Assembly (NCBI GenBank): GCA_016290175.1
Contig: JAEETD010000006.1
Coordinates: 1-64,000 of the forward strand
Length of the DNA: 64,000 bases
Source: Prevotella sp.
Lineage (GTDB): Bacteria > Bacteroidota > Bacteroidia > Bacteroidales > Bacteroidaceae
Reading direction: 5' to 3'
The position numbers were made by a program, and so were the translations under genes. This document shows positions 24,740 through 33,717 of this stretch, in pieces (the first letter of the stretch is position 1; every line of letters begins with the position of its first letter). The notes below the pieces were generated by a model, which ran no database searches, was not told the origin of the DNA, and saw nothing but the letters and a program-made list of their open reading frames with translations.

Positions 24740-25619
24740 ACGTCAGTATCTCCACGCCGTGCTCAGTCATCACCAGCGTATGCTCCCATTGTGCACTTGG
24801 CTTCTCATCTGCCGAGATCACCTCCCATCCATAGGGATCGTCTGCATCGATAAACACCTCATAGGTGCCCATATTGATCATCGGTTCAATGGTAAACACC
24901 ATTCCAGGCACAAGCAGCATACCAGTTCCGCGATGGCCGTAATGGTTCACATCGGGCTCCTCATGGAAATGCAATCCTACCCCATGACCGGCTAAGTCTC
25001 TCACAACACCGTAGTGATATTTCTTGCAGTGCTTCTCTATCGCATGGCCGATATCACCCACAAACGAATAGGGTTTGGCGGCCTCCATACCGATTTCAAG
25101 ACATTCCTTGGCCACACGCACCAGTTGTTCTTTCTCGGGTGTGGTCTTGCCGATGATGAACATCCGGCTGGCGTCAGCATAATAGCCATCAAGAATGGTG
25201 GTGAAGTCTACGTTAATGATATCACCCTCCTCGAGGACATCCTCCTCTTTAGGTACACCATGACAGACCACCTCGTTGATGCTGGTGCATACCGACATCG
25301 GGAAGGGAGGTGTATCCTCGTCGCCGCCATAGTTCAGACAAGCGGGTATAGCATTATGCTCCTCGCAGTATTTCCGGCAAATCCGGTCTATCTCCAGCGT
25401 CGACATACCTGCACAGATATGCTTCGCTACCTCGTCGAGCACACCCGTATTCACGACACCAGCCCTGCGGATGCCTTCTATCTGTTCCGGTGTCTTTATC
25501 AGGTCGCGCGTCGGCACCTCTTTGCCCTTATTCTCCCAATACATGATGGTCTTGTCCATCTCCGTAGGTTCCTGTCCTGACAAGCAGTGCCAACGTCTTT
25601 TTTTATTCTTAAAAGCCAT
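24735..25619 (-). CDS. map: type I methionine aminopeptidase
   Basis: 294 residues, about 40 longer than E. coli Map at the N-terminus (KNKKRRWHCLSGQEP...). Metal ligands: Asp in NVDFTTILDGYYADASR (two), His in AGHGVGLHFHEEPDV, Glu in FTIEPMIN and Glu in QWEHTLVMT. Removes the initiator Met from nascent proteins. First gene of map-tsaD-cinA. Confidence 0.95.
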   Translation of the reverse strand: MAFKNKKRRWHCLSGQEPTEMDKTIMYWENKGKEVPTRDLIKTPEQIEGIRRAGVVNTGVLDEVAKHICAGMSTLEIDRICRKYCEEHNAIPACLNYGGDEDTPPFPMSVCTSINEVVCHGVPKEEDVLEEGDIINVDFTTILDGYYADASRMFIIGKTTPEKEQLVRVAKECLEIGMEAAKPYSFVGDIGHAIEKHCKKYHYGVVRDLAGHGVGLHFHEEPDVNHYGHRGTGMLLVPGMVFTIEPMINMGTYEVFIDADDPYGWEVISADEKPSAQWEHTLVMTEHGVEILTY

Positions 25620-25648
25620 TATATTACCTTATTATATATAAGCGGGTG

Positions 25649-25680
25649 CAAAGTTAGGCATTTTTCCCCTATCTTCCAAA
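25649..25680 (-). promoter_or_regulatory. promoter of map operon
   Basis: Minus strand TTTG (25677-25680), 20-nt spacer, TAACTTTG (25649-25656), 29 nt before the ATG. Back-to-back with the ruvC promoter. Confidence 0.75.
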
Positions 25681-25714
25681 TTTCCCCATGATTATTTGGT
25701 TTTGGAGTTTTTTA

Positions 25715-25746
25715 TTTGGTATTGTCGAAGAAAATGTCTAACTTTG
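25715..25746 (+). promoter_or_regulatory. promoter of ruvC
   Basis: TTTG (25715-25718), 20-nt spacer, TAACTTTG (25739-25746), 10 nt before the ruvC ATG: a very short leader. Confidence 0.75.
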
Positions 25747-25756
25747 CAGCATCGAT

Positions 25757-26335
25757 ATGGAGAAAATAATCTTAGGTATTGACCCAGGAACAAACCTGAT
25801 GGGTTACGGACTGCTGAAGGTGAGCGACGGCAAGGCAACGATGGTCACCATGGGCGTGATTGATCTCAGGAAATTTCCGGATGCCTATCTGAAACTCGGA
25901 CATATTTTCGAGCGTGTCACTGGCATCATCGACGGCTATCTGCCCGATGAGATGGCCATCGAGGCGCCGTTCTTTGGCAAGAACGTACAGTCGATGCTGA
26001 AACTGGGTCGGGCACAGGGTACTGCTATTGCTGCGGCTATCCATCACGGTGTGCCCATCCATGAGTATGCTCCCATGAAGATCAAGATGGCCCTGACGGG
26101 TAATGGTGCAGCCTCGAAGGAACAGGTAGCTGGCATGTTGCAACGGCTCCTGAAGATACCCAATGAAGAGATGTCGAGGTTTATGGATGCCACTGACGCC
26201 CTCGCTGCCGCCTATTGCCATTATCTGCAGATGGGCAGGCCTGAGAGCGACGTGAAGTATCGGGGATGGAAGGATTTCGTAAACAAGAACCAGGATAAGG
26301 TTTCAAAACGCAAGAAGAAGGATGAAGACGATTGA
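25757..26335 (+). CDS. ruvC: Holliday-junction endonuclease RuvC
   Basis: 192 residues. Catalytic acids in [12 protein letters not shown] (Asp), [11 protein letters not shown] (Glu) and [13 protein letters not shown] (two Asp), plus [12 protein letters not shown]. Cuts Holliday junctions with RuvAB during recombination. Lys-rich C-terminal tail. It overlaps the next gene by 14 nt, which suggests coupling. Confidence 0.95.
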   Translation: MEKIILGIDPGTNLMGYGLLKVSDGKATMVTMGVIDLRKFPDAYLKLGHIFERVTGIIDGYLPDEMAIEAPFFGKNVQSMLKLGRAQGTAIAAAIHHGVPIHEYAPMKIKMALTGNGAASKEQVAGMLQRLLKIPNEEMSRFMDATDALAAAYCHYLQMGRPESDVKYRGWKDFVNKNQDKVSKRKKKDEDD

Positions 26336-27764
26336 GATGACTCAGGCCCGTGCGAGAAAGCCTGATTGGTCGATGGCAGAACCTGTGGACTTCTGTCTGG
26401 ATGCGGGAGAACACATTGCCATTGTGGGTCGCAACGGTGCAGGTAAGTCGATGTTTGTGGATATGCTCACGGGGTGCCATCCCGTCTTTCCAGGTATGAT
26501 CAGATACGCCTTCGACGAGCCCTATAACAATCTGAAGCACATCACTTTCCGGGATACATACGGTGGTGACAACGACCGCACCTATTTCCTGCAGCAGCGC
26601 TGGAATCAGATGGAGATCGACGAGGAGACACCAACAGTAGGTGACAAACTCGAAGAGGCTTATCAGTTGGCTGGCGAAGACACCCCTGAGCGAAGGGCAC
26701 TGCAGAAGCATATCTATGAAATCTTTCATCTGGAGCCCCTGCTCGATAAGTATATCATTCTGCTATCGAGTGGCGAGTTGCGGAAATACAAACTGGCTTC
26801 ATCGCTTTTCACCAATCCGAAGGTGCTCATCATGGAGAATCCGTTTATCGGACTCGATCGTGAGACAAGGACGCAGTTGAAAGAACTGATGACGATGCTG
26901 GCAAGAGAGCAAGGTCTGCAGATTATACTCGTGCTGGCGAAGACCGACGAAATACCAGAGTTCATTACGCACATCGTCGAGGTGAGGGACATGAGGGTCT
27001 TGCCGAAGTATAGTGTAGAGTGGAGAACTGAGAGTTTAAAGTTCTTGCCACCAAAGGGACGCAAGAACTCTACACTCTACACTCTCAATTCTAAACAAAA
27101 AACAGAGGTTATCAAGTTCAACAACGTGAGCATCCGCTACGGCTCCCGCACGATCCTAAAGGACCTGGACTGGACGGTGATGAAAGGAGAGCATTGGTCA
27201 TTGTCGGGACAGAATGGCTCCGGCAAGTCTACCCTACTCTCATTGGTCTGCGCCGATAACCCCCAGAGCTACGCCTGCGACATCTCTCTCTTCGGACGCA
27301 AGCGAGGTTCGGGTGAGAGCATCTGGGACATCAAGCGCCATATCGGCTATGTTTCGCCAGAGATGCATCGCAGCTACCGGCAGAACATCCCTGTCATCGA
27401 GATTGTGGCCAGCGGATTAAAAGATACGGTGGGACTCTACACACGACCTACTGAAGCAGAGAAGGTTCAGTGCCGGAAATGGCTCGACCGTCTGGGAATC
27501 ATCCATCTGGCGGAACGGAAGTTTATGGAGATTTCAAGCGGTGAACAGCGGTTAGTACTCTTATCAAGGGCATTCGTCAAGGAACCCGACCTGCTGATAC
27601 TCGACGAGCCGCTACATGGTCTTGACGATGAGAACCGTCGCATGGTGAAGGCGCTTGTGGACGATTATTGCCAGGATCCTAACGTGACCATGATCTATGT
27701 GACCCACTATCAGGAAGAGCTACCAACCTGTATCGATCATAGCATCTTCCTGGAAAGGCATTGA
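26322..27764 (+). CDS. twin ATP-binding ABC protein (ModF-like)
   Basis: 480 residues with two ABC domains and no membrane part. Domain 1 (1-225): Walker A GRNGAGKS, signature LSSGELRKY, but Walker B reads VLIMENPF, with Asp to Glu and the catalytic Glu to Asn, so it is likely poor at hydrolysis. Domain 2 (about 265-480): [15 protein letters not shown] and an intact [12 protein letters not shown]. Bases 27006-27100 form a linker made of two heptamer repeats. ModF/PhrA-like proteins have this form; the function is uncertain. Confidence 0.8.
   Translation: MKTIEMTQARARKPDWSMAEPVDFCLDAGEHIAIVGRNGAGKSMFVDMLTGCHPVFPGMIRYAFDEPYNNLKHITFRDTYGGDNDRTYFLQQRWNQMEIDEETPTVGDKLEEAYQLAGEDTPERRALQKHIYEIFHLEPLLDKYIILLSSGELRKYKLASSLFTNPKVLIMENPFIGLDRETRTQLKELMTMLAREQGLQIILVLAKTDEIPEFITHIVEVRDMRVLPKYSVEWRTESLKFLPPKGRKNSTLYTLNSKQKTEVIKFNNVSIRYGSRTILKDLDWTVMKGEHWSLSGQNGSGKSTLLSLVCADNPQSYACDISLFGRKRGSGESIWDIKRHIGYVSPEMHRSYRQNIPVIEIVASGLKDTVGLYTRPTEAEKVQCRKWLDRLGIIHLAERKFMEISSGEQRLVLLSRAFVKEPDLLILDEPLHGLDDENRRMVKALVDDYCQDPNVTMIYVTHYQEELPTCIDHSIFLERH
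27006..27100 (+). repeat. pair of heptamer repeats in the twin-ABC linker
   Basis: Units AGTGTAG, AGTGGAG, AACTGAG, AGTTTAA at 27008-27036, and ACTCTAC, ACTCTAC, ACTCTCA, ATTCTAA at about 27069-27096, in roughly inverted relation. Both are translated in frame, and they code for most of the interdomain linker. Confidence 0.75.
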
Positions 27765-27765
27765 T

Positions 27766-28368
27766 TTATTTATCATCAAGCAGCGCAGCCGTGCGGACAC
27801 GCGAGAGTGTCTCCGGTGTCATCTGCAGATAACTGGCGATATATACCAACGGGGCACGAAGCACCAGTTGCGGCTGACGCTTGATCAGTTTCTGATAGCG
27901 ATCCTGTGCACTCTCAAAGCGCAGCATGTCGGCATGGATCTGTGACAGGATAAGCGACTCTTCAAGAATCTTTCTGTAAAGGATCTGGATGTTCACGCTC
28001 TTCATGGCGACAGCCTCCAGGTCTGCTTTGGGCATCGCAATGAGGACGGTAGGTTCGATGGCCTTGATCTGCAGGTGCGTGGGCTGCTCACGGAACAGGC
28101 TCTCGATACACATCACAATCGAGTTCTCGGTAGCCATATACTCCGTCAGCTCCTTACCATTCTTATAATAGAACTGGCGCACGAGTCCCTTCACCACCCA
28201 ATAGATATTGGTGCAGGTCTCGCCCTCACGAAGAATCATCTCGTTCTTCCCATATCTCATAGGAACAAGGATGCTTTCCAGCAAGTCCAGCTCCTCATGG
28301 GTCATTGTACTGTAACGACGGGCCAGCTCGCGGGCAACGTCTCTTGAAGTAATACTGACAGTAGCCAT
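27766..28368 (-). CDS. Crp/Fnr-family transcriptional regulator
   Basis: 200 residues. Cyclic-nucleotide-binding-like beta-roll (residues 30-120, MILREGETCTNIYWVVKGLVRQFYYKNGKE) and a C-terminal helix-turn-helix with APLVYIASYLQMTPETLSRVR. No iron-sulphur cysteines, so not an Fnr-type oxygen sensor. Ligand and targets unknown. It follows lepA by 30 nt on the same strand. Confidence 0.88.
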   Translation of the reverse strand: MATVSITSRDVARELARRYSTMTHEELDLLESILVPMRYGKNEMILREGETCTNIYWVVKGLVRQFYYKNGKELTEYMATENSIVMCIESLFREQPTHLQIKAIEPTVLIAMPKADLEAVAMKSVNIQILYRKILEESLILSQIHADMLRFESAQDRYQKLIKRQPQLVLRAPLVYIASYLQMTPETLSRVRTAALLDDK

Positions 28369-28398
28369 AGGTCTTTATAAATATAAATATGTATGTTA

Positions 28399-30180
28399 TT
28401 AGTCCAATTTCAACACAGCGAGGAAGGCCTTCTGAGGCACCTCCACATTACCAATCTGCTTCATGCGCTTCTTACCGCGCTTCTGCTTCTCGAGCAGCTT
28501 ACGCTTACGCGACACATCACCACCATAACACTTGGCAGTAACATCCTTACGCACCTGCTTCACCGTCTCACGGGCGATGATCTTCGCTCCAATAGCAGCC
28601 TGGATAGCGATATCAAACTGCTGACGCGGAATGAGTTCCTTCAGTTTCTCACACATGCGCCGGCCGAAGGTTACGGCATTGTCCTGATGCGTGAGTGTGG
28701 AAAGTGCATCCACAGGCTCACCATTCAGGAGGATATCAAGCTTGGCCAGCTTCGACGGACGGAAGCCATCGATGTGATAATCGAATGAAGCATAGCCTTT
28801 AGAGATTGACTTCAGCTTGTCATAGAAGTCGATCACGATCTCACCCAAAGGCAGCATGAAGTGTATCTCCACACGGTTGCCGCTCACATATTGCTGGTCG
28901 ATGAGTTCACCACGCTTGTCAAGACAAAGGGTCATGATGGGACCGATATAGTCGGCAGCGGTGATAATCGAGGCACGGATATAAGGTTCCTCAATATGGT
29001 CGATGAGTGTCAGATCGGGCAGTCCCGAGGGATTATGCACCTCCTTCACATCACCCTGCTTGGTGTAGCACATATATGATACGTTGGGCACGGTGGTGAT
29101 AACGTCCATATCAAATTCACGGTCGAGGCGTTCCTGAATGATCTCCATGTGAAGCAGACCCAGGAATCCGCAACGGAAACCGAAACCGAGGGCCACAGAG
29201 CTCTCTGGTGTAAACGTGAGCGAGGCATCATTCAGCTGCAGTTTCTCGAGCGAGGCACGAAGATTCTCATAGTCGGTGGGATCAATGGGATAGACGCCCG
29301 CAAACACCATCGGCTTCACTTCCTGGAAACCCTCGATGGCAGCCTTACAGGGCGTGGCCACATGGGTGATGGTATCTCCCACCTTCACCTCCTTCGAATT
29401 CTTGATACCCGAGATGATATAGCCTACATCACCTGTGCGCAGCTCCTTACGGGGAATCATGTCCATCTTCAACACCCCGATCTCATCGGCATCGTATTCC
29501 ATTCCGGTATTGAAGAACTTTACGAGGTCACCCTGGCGGATTACACCGTTCACGATTTTGAAATAGGCAATGATACCTCGGAAGGAATTGAACACAGAGT
29601 CGAAGATAAGCGCCTGTAACGGGGCATTCTCATCGCCCTCAGGATGCGGGATACGCTCCACAATGGCATCGAGCACCTGCTCAATACCCTCGCCCGTCTT
29701 TCCTGACGCACGAAGGATCTCCGAGCGGTCACAGCCTATCAGGTCTACGATCTCATCCTCTACCTCATCGGGCATAGCCGACGGCATGTCAATCTTGTTG
29801 ATCACGGGGATGATCTCCAGATTGTGGTCAATGGCCATATAGAGATTTGATATCGTCTGAGCCTGGACACCCTGAGTGGCATCCACCACCAGCAAAGCGC
29901 CCTCACAGGCAGCAATGGAACGCGACACCTCGTAGGAGAAGTCGACGTGTCCCGGCGTATCAATCAGATTGAGGATATATTTTTCACCATTGTGCATATA
30001 TTCCATCTGGATAGCGTGGCTCTTGATGGTGATACCGCGCTCACGCTCCAAGTCCATATCATCAAGCATCTGTCCCTCAGTCACTTGAATGGTCTTGGTA
30101 AATTCCAGCATGCGGTCAGCCAGCGTCGACTTACCGTGGTCTATATGTGCAATGATACAGAAATTTCTGATATGATTCAT
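28399..30180 (-). CDS. lepA: elongation factor 4
   Basis: 593 residues from the ATG at 30180 ([23 protein letters not shown]). GTPase motifs [14 protein letters not shown] and NKIDMP, and the LepA-specific C-terminal domain ending [24 protein letters not shown]. Ribosome-bound translation factor. Confidence 0.97.
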   Translation of the reverse strand: MNHIRNFCIIAHIDHGKSTLADRMLEFTKTIQVTEGQMLDDMDLERERGITIKSHAIQMEYMHNGEKYILNLIDTPGHVDFSYEVSRSIAACEGALLVVDATQGVQAQTISNLYMAIDHNLEIIPVINKIDMPSAMPDEVEDEIVDLIGCDRSEILRASGKTGEGIEQVLDAIVERIPHPEGDENAPLQALIFDSVFNSFRGIIAYFKIVNGVIRQGDLVKFFNTGMEYDADEIGVLKMDMIPRKELRTGDVGYIISGIKNSKEVKVGDTITHVATPCKAAIEGFQEVKPMVFAGVYPIDPTDYENLRASLEKLQLNDASLTFTPESSVALGFGFRCGFLGLLHMEIIQERLDREFDMDVITTVPNVSYMCYTKQGDVKEVHNPSGLPDLTLIDHIEEPYIRASIITAADYIGPIMTLCLDKRGELIDQQYVSGNRVEIHFMLPLGEIVIDFYDKLKSISKGYASFDYHIDGFRPSKLAKLDILLNGEPVDALSTLTHQDNAVTFGRRMCEKLKELIPRQQFDIAIQAAIGAKIIARETVKQVRKDVTAKCYGGDVSRKRKLLEKQKRGKKRMKQIGNVEVPQKAFLAVLKLD

Positions 30181-30203
30181 TAATAATCGTGTAGTTTGAG
30201 TTG

Positions 30204-30234
30204 CAAAGGTACAAAATTTCTGTCGTTTCACCAA
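30204..30234 (-). promoter_or_regulatory. promoter of lepA
   Basis: Minus strand TTG (30232-30234), 20-nt spacer, TACCTTTG (30204-30211), 24 nt before lepA. Confidence 0.7.
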
Positions 30235-30252
30235 TATTTTTGCTTTTTTTTG

Positions 30253-30260
30253 TATCTTTG
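30253..30260 (+). promoter_or_regulatory. -7 box of the small lipoprotein gene
   Basis: TATCTTTG followed by CACC, 21 nt before the ATG at 30282. The -33 element is unclear. Confidence 0.55.
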
Positions 30261-30281
30261 CACCGAAAAATTACATTCGTT

Positions 30282-30671
30282 ATGAAAAAAGTAATACTAT
30301 TTGCGTTGGCAACCCTCATTTTGGGAGCCTGTCAGGAGTCGCTGGAAGACAAATGTGCCAGAGAGTGTGTGGAGTTTACGAAGCGGAAGTGTCCCTCAGC
30401 TGTGGCACAGGACATGATTATCGACAGCATGACCTTCGAACGTGCCTCGCACACCATACAATATTATTATAAGCTAACGGGCGCTTCCGACCGTTCCGAT
30501 GCCTATCTGAAGGATCAGGCCCGAGACGCCCTGAAGAACGCGCTCAAAAACACCACTCAGGTAATGTCTTACAAGGAGGCTGGTTATAACTTCAGGTATA
30601 TCTACTATTCTGAGAAGAATCCGCAGACGATCTATCTCGATATCCTGCTGACGGAAAAAGATTATCAATAA
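30282..30671 (+). CDS. small putative lipoprotein
   Basis: 129 residues from the ATG at 30282. Signal sequence MKKVILFALATLILGAC gives a lipobox with Cys17. The mature part (ESLEDKCARECVEFTKRKCPS...) has three further cysteines in the first 30 residues, then a beta-rich domain. Family not recognised. Own promoter, divergent from lepA. Confidence 0.7.
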   Translation: MKKVILFALATLILGACQESLEDKCARECVEFTKRKCPSAVAQDMIIDSMTFERASHTIQYYYKLTGASDRSDAYLKDQARDALKNALKNTTQVMSYKEAGYNFRYIYYSEKNPQTIYLDILLTEKDYQ

Positions 30672-30687
30672 GCCCGCTTTTTTATGT

Positions 30688-31383
30688 TTATACTTTATTT
30701 TTGAACATCCGACTTATGGTATTCATATAGTCCGTTGGCGTGATACCGAAGGAGAATTTAAAAGCACTGTTGAAAGCAGCTGTATCCTTGAAGCCACACT
30801 TGCTGACAATGTTTTCCATCGAGTAGTCCGTGTGTTCCATGAGTAGCTTTGCAGCATATTCTGCCCGAAGGGAGTTGATATAGTCTTTTGTTCTTTCGGG
30901 ATCCGTGTAGCGTGGCACAAGCCTGCAGAACTCATCCTGACTGACTCTCATAAACTTTATCAGTGCGTAATAGTCGAAATCGGGATCCGTAAATGGTTTC
31001 TCCTTTTTCACACGGGCATCCATCTTCACAAAGAAAGCCTCCTCATCTTTTGGAGCAGCCTTGGTCTTTTTCGTCTTCGGCTCCAATTCTTTTATTTTCA
31101 CCACATCTACCTGCTCATCCAACGACAGTTCTCCGTCGCCCACAATTGTCCGATTGTCATCCAGTGCATTAAGAATACGGCGAAGTTGCTCATTTCGCTG
31201 CCTGATGATCCTTCCTTGACGCAGACCGATACTTCCCAGCACGAGGAGCACTATCACGATGACAACCAGTATCACGATGATGTTATCGGCCTCAGCCAGC
31301 GTATGTACATGGGCGTGGCAAAACTGCGTTGAAAGTAATAGCAGCGAGGCGGTTACGATAATGTTCCTTCTTATAATAATCAT
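30688..31383 (-). CDS. membrane-anchored AraC-type regulator
   Basis: 231 residues. N-terminal signal-like hydrophobic stretch (1-24), a membrane helix (about 35-54, IIVILVVIVIVLLVLGSIGL), a charged linker, and a C-terminal AraC/XylS double helix-turn-helix (RAEYAAKLLMEHTDYSMENIVSKCGFKDTAAFNSAFKFSFGITPTDYM). This resembles the last part of a hybrid two-component or TPR-type regulator and may be a truncated descendant. A membrane-tethered activator is inference. Divergent from the next AraC gene. Confidence 0.75.
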   Translation of the reverse strand: MIIIRRNIIVTASLLLLSTQFCHAHVHTLAEADNIIVILVVIVIVLLVLGSIGLRQGRIIRQRNEQLRRILNALDDNRTIVGDGELSLDEQVDVVKIKELEPKTKKTKAAPKDEEAFFVKMDARVKKEKPFTDPDFDYYALIKFMRVSQDEFCRLVPRYTDPERTKDYINSLRAEYAAKLLMEHTDYSMENIVSKCGFKDTAAFNSAFKFSFGITPTDYMNTISRMFKNKV

Positions 31384-31401
31384 TTATATAGTTTATGGCT
31401 G

Positions 31402-31432
31402 CAAAATTATTGTTTTTTTGTGGTATATACAA
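31402..31432 (-). promoter_or_regulatory. promoter of membrane AraC gene
   Basis: Minus strand TTG (31430-31432), 20-nt spacer, TAATTTTG (31402-31409), 19 nt before the ATG. Confidence 0.65.
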
Positions 31433-31496
31433 GTATTTACAGTCAGAAAATGCTATCGATTTTCGACTGTTTGCTATCAAAATGTGTGATTTATTG

Positions 31497-31526
31497 TTGT
31501 TATTTGAAATAAAAGTTGTAATTTTG
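31497..31526 (+). promoter_or_regulatory. promoter of soluble AraC gene
   Basis: TTG (31497-31499), 19-nt spacer, TAATTTTG (31519-31526), 21 nt before the ATG. About 65 nt separates it from the divergent promoter, so one protein could control both. Confidence 0.65.
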
Positions 31527-31546
31527 CAACCGTAAAATGACAAGAA

Positions 31547-32425
31547 ATGATACAGATTGACGCAACATTAGATCAATTGTTACAGTCCGTTGAGCAGAAT
31601 GGTGTGTGTGTGGAAAAAGAGATACACGGTTACCCCGTGACCAGCGTGGATGTGGTGTTTCCGCACGTCATGGTCCTTTTGTGCCTGCGCGGCACTGCAC
31701 GCATCATGTTCGACATGCAGGAGTTTGTGATTGAAAAGAACGACTTTGGAATCATCCCACCCGGCCATTTCTTGCAGCGCATATCGTGTTCGGAAGATTA
31801 CACCTTAGCATGCGTTCTCATCTCGGCGGAGATGTACGAAGAGGCGAAGGCACATACTTTCAGCCACGAACATGATAAGTTCAACTATGCACCGATATGC
31901 CGTCTGACCGATGAGCAAGCCCAGCACGTGATGGCGCTGAACGATATTATGGAGGCGATTGCTTCGCACGACACCAACGACTTGCAACTGCGGCAGCAGA
32001 TGTTGTTGTCGCATCTGGCAGTGGGCTTGGAGTTCATCAACTACTACCGCCGTGAACAGGACAGGGAGTGGGCGGAGAGCCGTTCCGCAAAGCTTTACAC
32101 GCAGTTCTGCGATCTGGTGATAGAGCATTATAGGGAGAACCGCAATGTCAATTTCTATGCCAACCTGATGGACTACGACCCACGGTATTTCTCAAAAGTG
32201 TTCCGCCAGTTCTCTGGCGGTCACTCGCCTCTGGAATGGATTCAGCAATATGTGGCGACGCAGGCGAAGCGCATCATGGACATGCATCCTAAGCAGACGG
32301 TCAAGGAGACCGCCTACCAACTCGGTTTTCCTGACACTGCCAATTTCTGCCGTTACTTCAAGCGTGCCACCGGCATCTATCCGCAGGAGTATAAAAAGAG
32401 GATGTATTCAAAAACTCAAGATTAG
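31547..32425 (+). CDS. AraC-family transcriptional regulator
   Basis: 292 residues. N-terminal cupin-like sensor domain (FVIEKNDFGIIPPGHFLQRISCSEDYTL) and a C-terminal AraC DNA-binding domain (LMDYDPRYFSKVFRQFSGGHSPLEWIQQYV...VKETAYQLGFPDTANFCRYFKRATGIYPQEYKKR). Ligand unknown. Confidence 0.9.
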   Translation: MIQIDATLDQLLQSVEQNGVCVEKEIHGYPVTSVDVVFPHVMVLLCLRGTARIMFDMQEFVIEKNDFGIIPPGHFLQRISCSEDYTLACVLISAEMYEEAKAHTFSHEHDKFNYAPICRLTDEQAQHVMALNDIMEAIASHDTNDLQLRQQMLLSHLAVGLEFINYYRREQDREWAESRSAKLYTQFCDLVIEHYRENRNVNFYANLMDYDPRYFSKVFRQFSGGHSPLEWIQQYVATQAKRIMDMHPKQTVKETAYQLGFPDTANFCRYFKRATGIYPQEYKKRMYSKTQD

Positions 32426-32470
32426 TTTAATTTTCAAAGTTGAATAACCCGCTTCTGTTCATCAGACAAG

Positions 32471-32499
32471 TGTAACAGGGGGACGGTTCTTTTGTTACA
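32471..32499. repeat. REP-like palindrome, GGGACGGTTC class
   Basis: Arms TGTAACA and TGTTACA around the core GGGGGACGGTTCTTT, next to the stop codon of the following minus-strand gene. Confidence 0.75.
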
Positions 32500-32892
32500 T
32501 TACGGAAGTTCGGTCTGGAACTTCTCCAGCAGGAACAGCGAACGCTCCTTGGCGCCGTTTTCACGCCATTTGTCGACCTTGCAGTTGTAATAGGGATTGT
32601 CGCAGAAGGCATCCGACAACGTCCCCGGCCGACAGCCCCAGCTCAGGTGCAGCTCCTGGGCGATGGCGTCCACCTCACGCTCAAACTGCGACTTGTTGTT
32701 GGGATAGCCGCGATGGTCACGGCACTCGCAAAAGAGCACCGCATAGGCACTGGCGCCCCACATGTAGGTCTGGACGGCAGCCACGGCCTTGGCTAGCTCC
32801 TCGCGGGTGAGCGGTGTGGCGGGTTTCTTATCGGTGGCGGCAGTTTCTTTCTTGTAACAGAGTTCGTTGACATTGCCGTCGATGATGTTCAA
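32500..32892 (-). CDS. uncharacterised soluble protein
   Basis: 130 residues with no signal peptide or membrane segment. Conserved-looking block: 'YMWGASAYAVLFCECRDHRGYPNN', then 'CRPGTLSDAFCDNPYYN' and a C-terminal 'RSLFLLEKFQTEL'. Four cysteines and several Trp/Tyr residues suggest a compact fold. Family not recognised with certainty; its place beside a DUF4248 gene and HU-HIG cassette suggests mobile-element cargo. Confidence 0.55.
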   Translation of the reverse strand: MNIIDGNVNELCYKKETAATDKKPATPLTREELAKAVAAVQTYMWGASAYAVLFCECRDHRGYPNNKSQFEREVDAIAQELHLSWGCRPGTLSDAFCDNPYYNCKVDKWRENGAKERSLFLLEKFQTELP

Positions 32893-32927
32893 TTGTCCGA
32901 TCTGTGCGCCTAGGCTCTCCGCGCATC

Positions 32928-33119
32928 CATTTCATTATTTCATATTTCATAATTTCATAAAGGTGTATTTTGGATGGATTTTCGGTGCGGCAGCATATAG
33001 GGAGGATATTTCAATATTATATACTCTATATATTATATATATTATAATATATATAATATATAGAAATCTATGATTCATTATTTCAGAAAATGCTTATGAA
33101 ATTATGAAATAATGAAATG
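32928..33119. repeat. inverted heptamer arms around an AT-rich core
   Basis: The left arm (32928-32960, 33 nt of TTTCAT units) is the reverse complement of the right arm (33094-33119, 26 nt) except for one extra 7-nt unit. Between them 33013-33062 is almost pure alternating A/T with self-complementary runs. No gene is visible between 32893 and 33305. Confidence 0.8.
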
Positions 33120-33305
33120 ACGCAGGAGGGAGCAGCGGTCGTGTAAAGAATCTTCAATCAACTCATTTTGCAGGCTCAGAGACCTGTCCGCAGAACCCCC
33201 CGACCGCCCTCACAGGGAGGCTTGGGCGGAATACCAGAAACCCCGGGCTTTCCGTCAGAAACCCCAAAGCCATCCCTTGTCACGCGTAAACATTTCTTAC
33301 CGATT

Positions 33306-33506
33306 TCAAGGTGTGCCGAGGACGGCGAAGATGGTGGCGACTTCCGCCGGCAGGAAGGTGCGGCGGGTGAGACGGGCCAGATGAGAGGTGGAGGGGTCGT
33401 CGATGAGCAGCGACTTGAGCTTCTTCCAGGCCGCGCGGGGAGTGATGGCGGGAAAATAGGCCTGCGCCAACTCCATTCGTCCGTATGATCTTGTGGTTGT
33501 TTTCAT
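33306..33506 (-). CDS. DUF4248 protein
   Basis: 66 residues. The MELAQAYFPAITPRAAWKKLKSLL segment and 'FLPAEVATIFAVLG' ending match the DUF4248 family, small DNA-binding-like proteins found next to HU-HIG genes in Bacteroidetes. Start codon directly after the promoter. Confidence 0.8.
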   Translation of the reverse strand: MKTTTRSYGRMELAQAYFPAITPRAAWKKLKSLLIDDPSTSHLARLTRRTFLPAEVATIFAVLGTP

Positions 33507-33510
33507 ACTG

Positions 33511-33542
33511 CAAAGATACTAAAAATCCCTGAATTATGCAAA
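33511..33542 (-). promoter_or_regulatory. promoter of DUF4248 gene, nearly leaderless
   Basis: Minus strand TTTG (33539-33542), 20-nt spacer, TATCTTTG (33511-33518). Only 4 nt separate this -7 box from the ATG at 33506, so the mRNA would have little or no 5' leader. Confidence 0.7.
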
Positions 33543-33621
33543 TATTTTAGCATGAAAAGTGGCCATAAGTGGCATTAAGTTTCCATAGGTTTCCACAAGT
33601 GGCATCGAAGACCGGAAAAGC

Positions 33622-33652
33622 TTGTATTTACGAAGAATTCTGCGTATCTTTG
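33622..33652 (+). promoter_or_regulatory. promoter of HU-HIG gene
   Basis: TTG (33622-33624), 20-nt spacer, TATCTTTG (33645-33652), 65 nt before the ATG at 33718. Confidence 0.7.
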
Positions 33653-33717
33653 CAACAGAATCTTCAATAGGTTTTAAAATTAACATTTTTGTTTCACTCT
33701 TTTAAAATTTTTCAATT

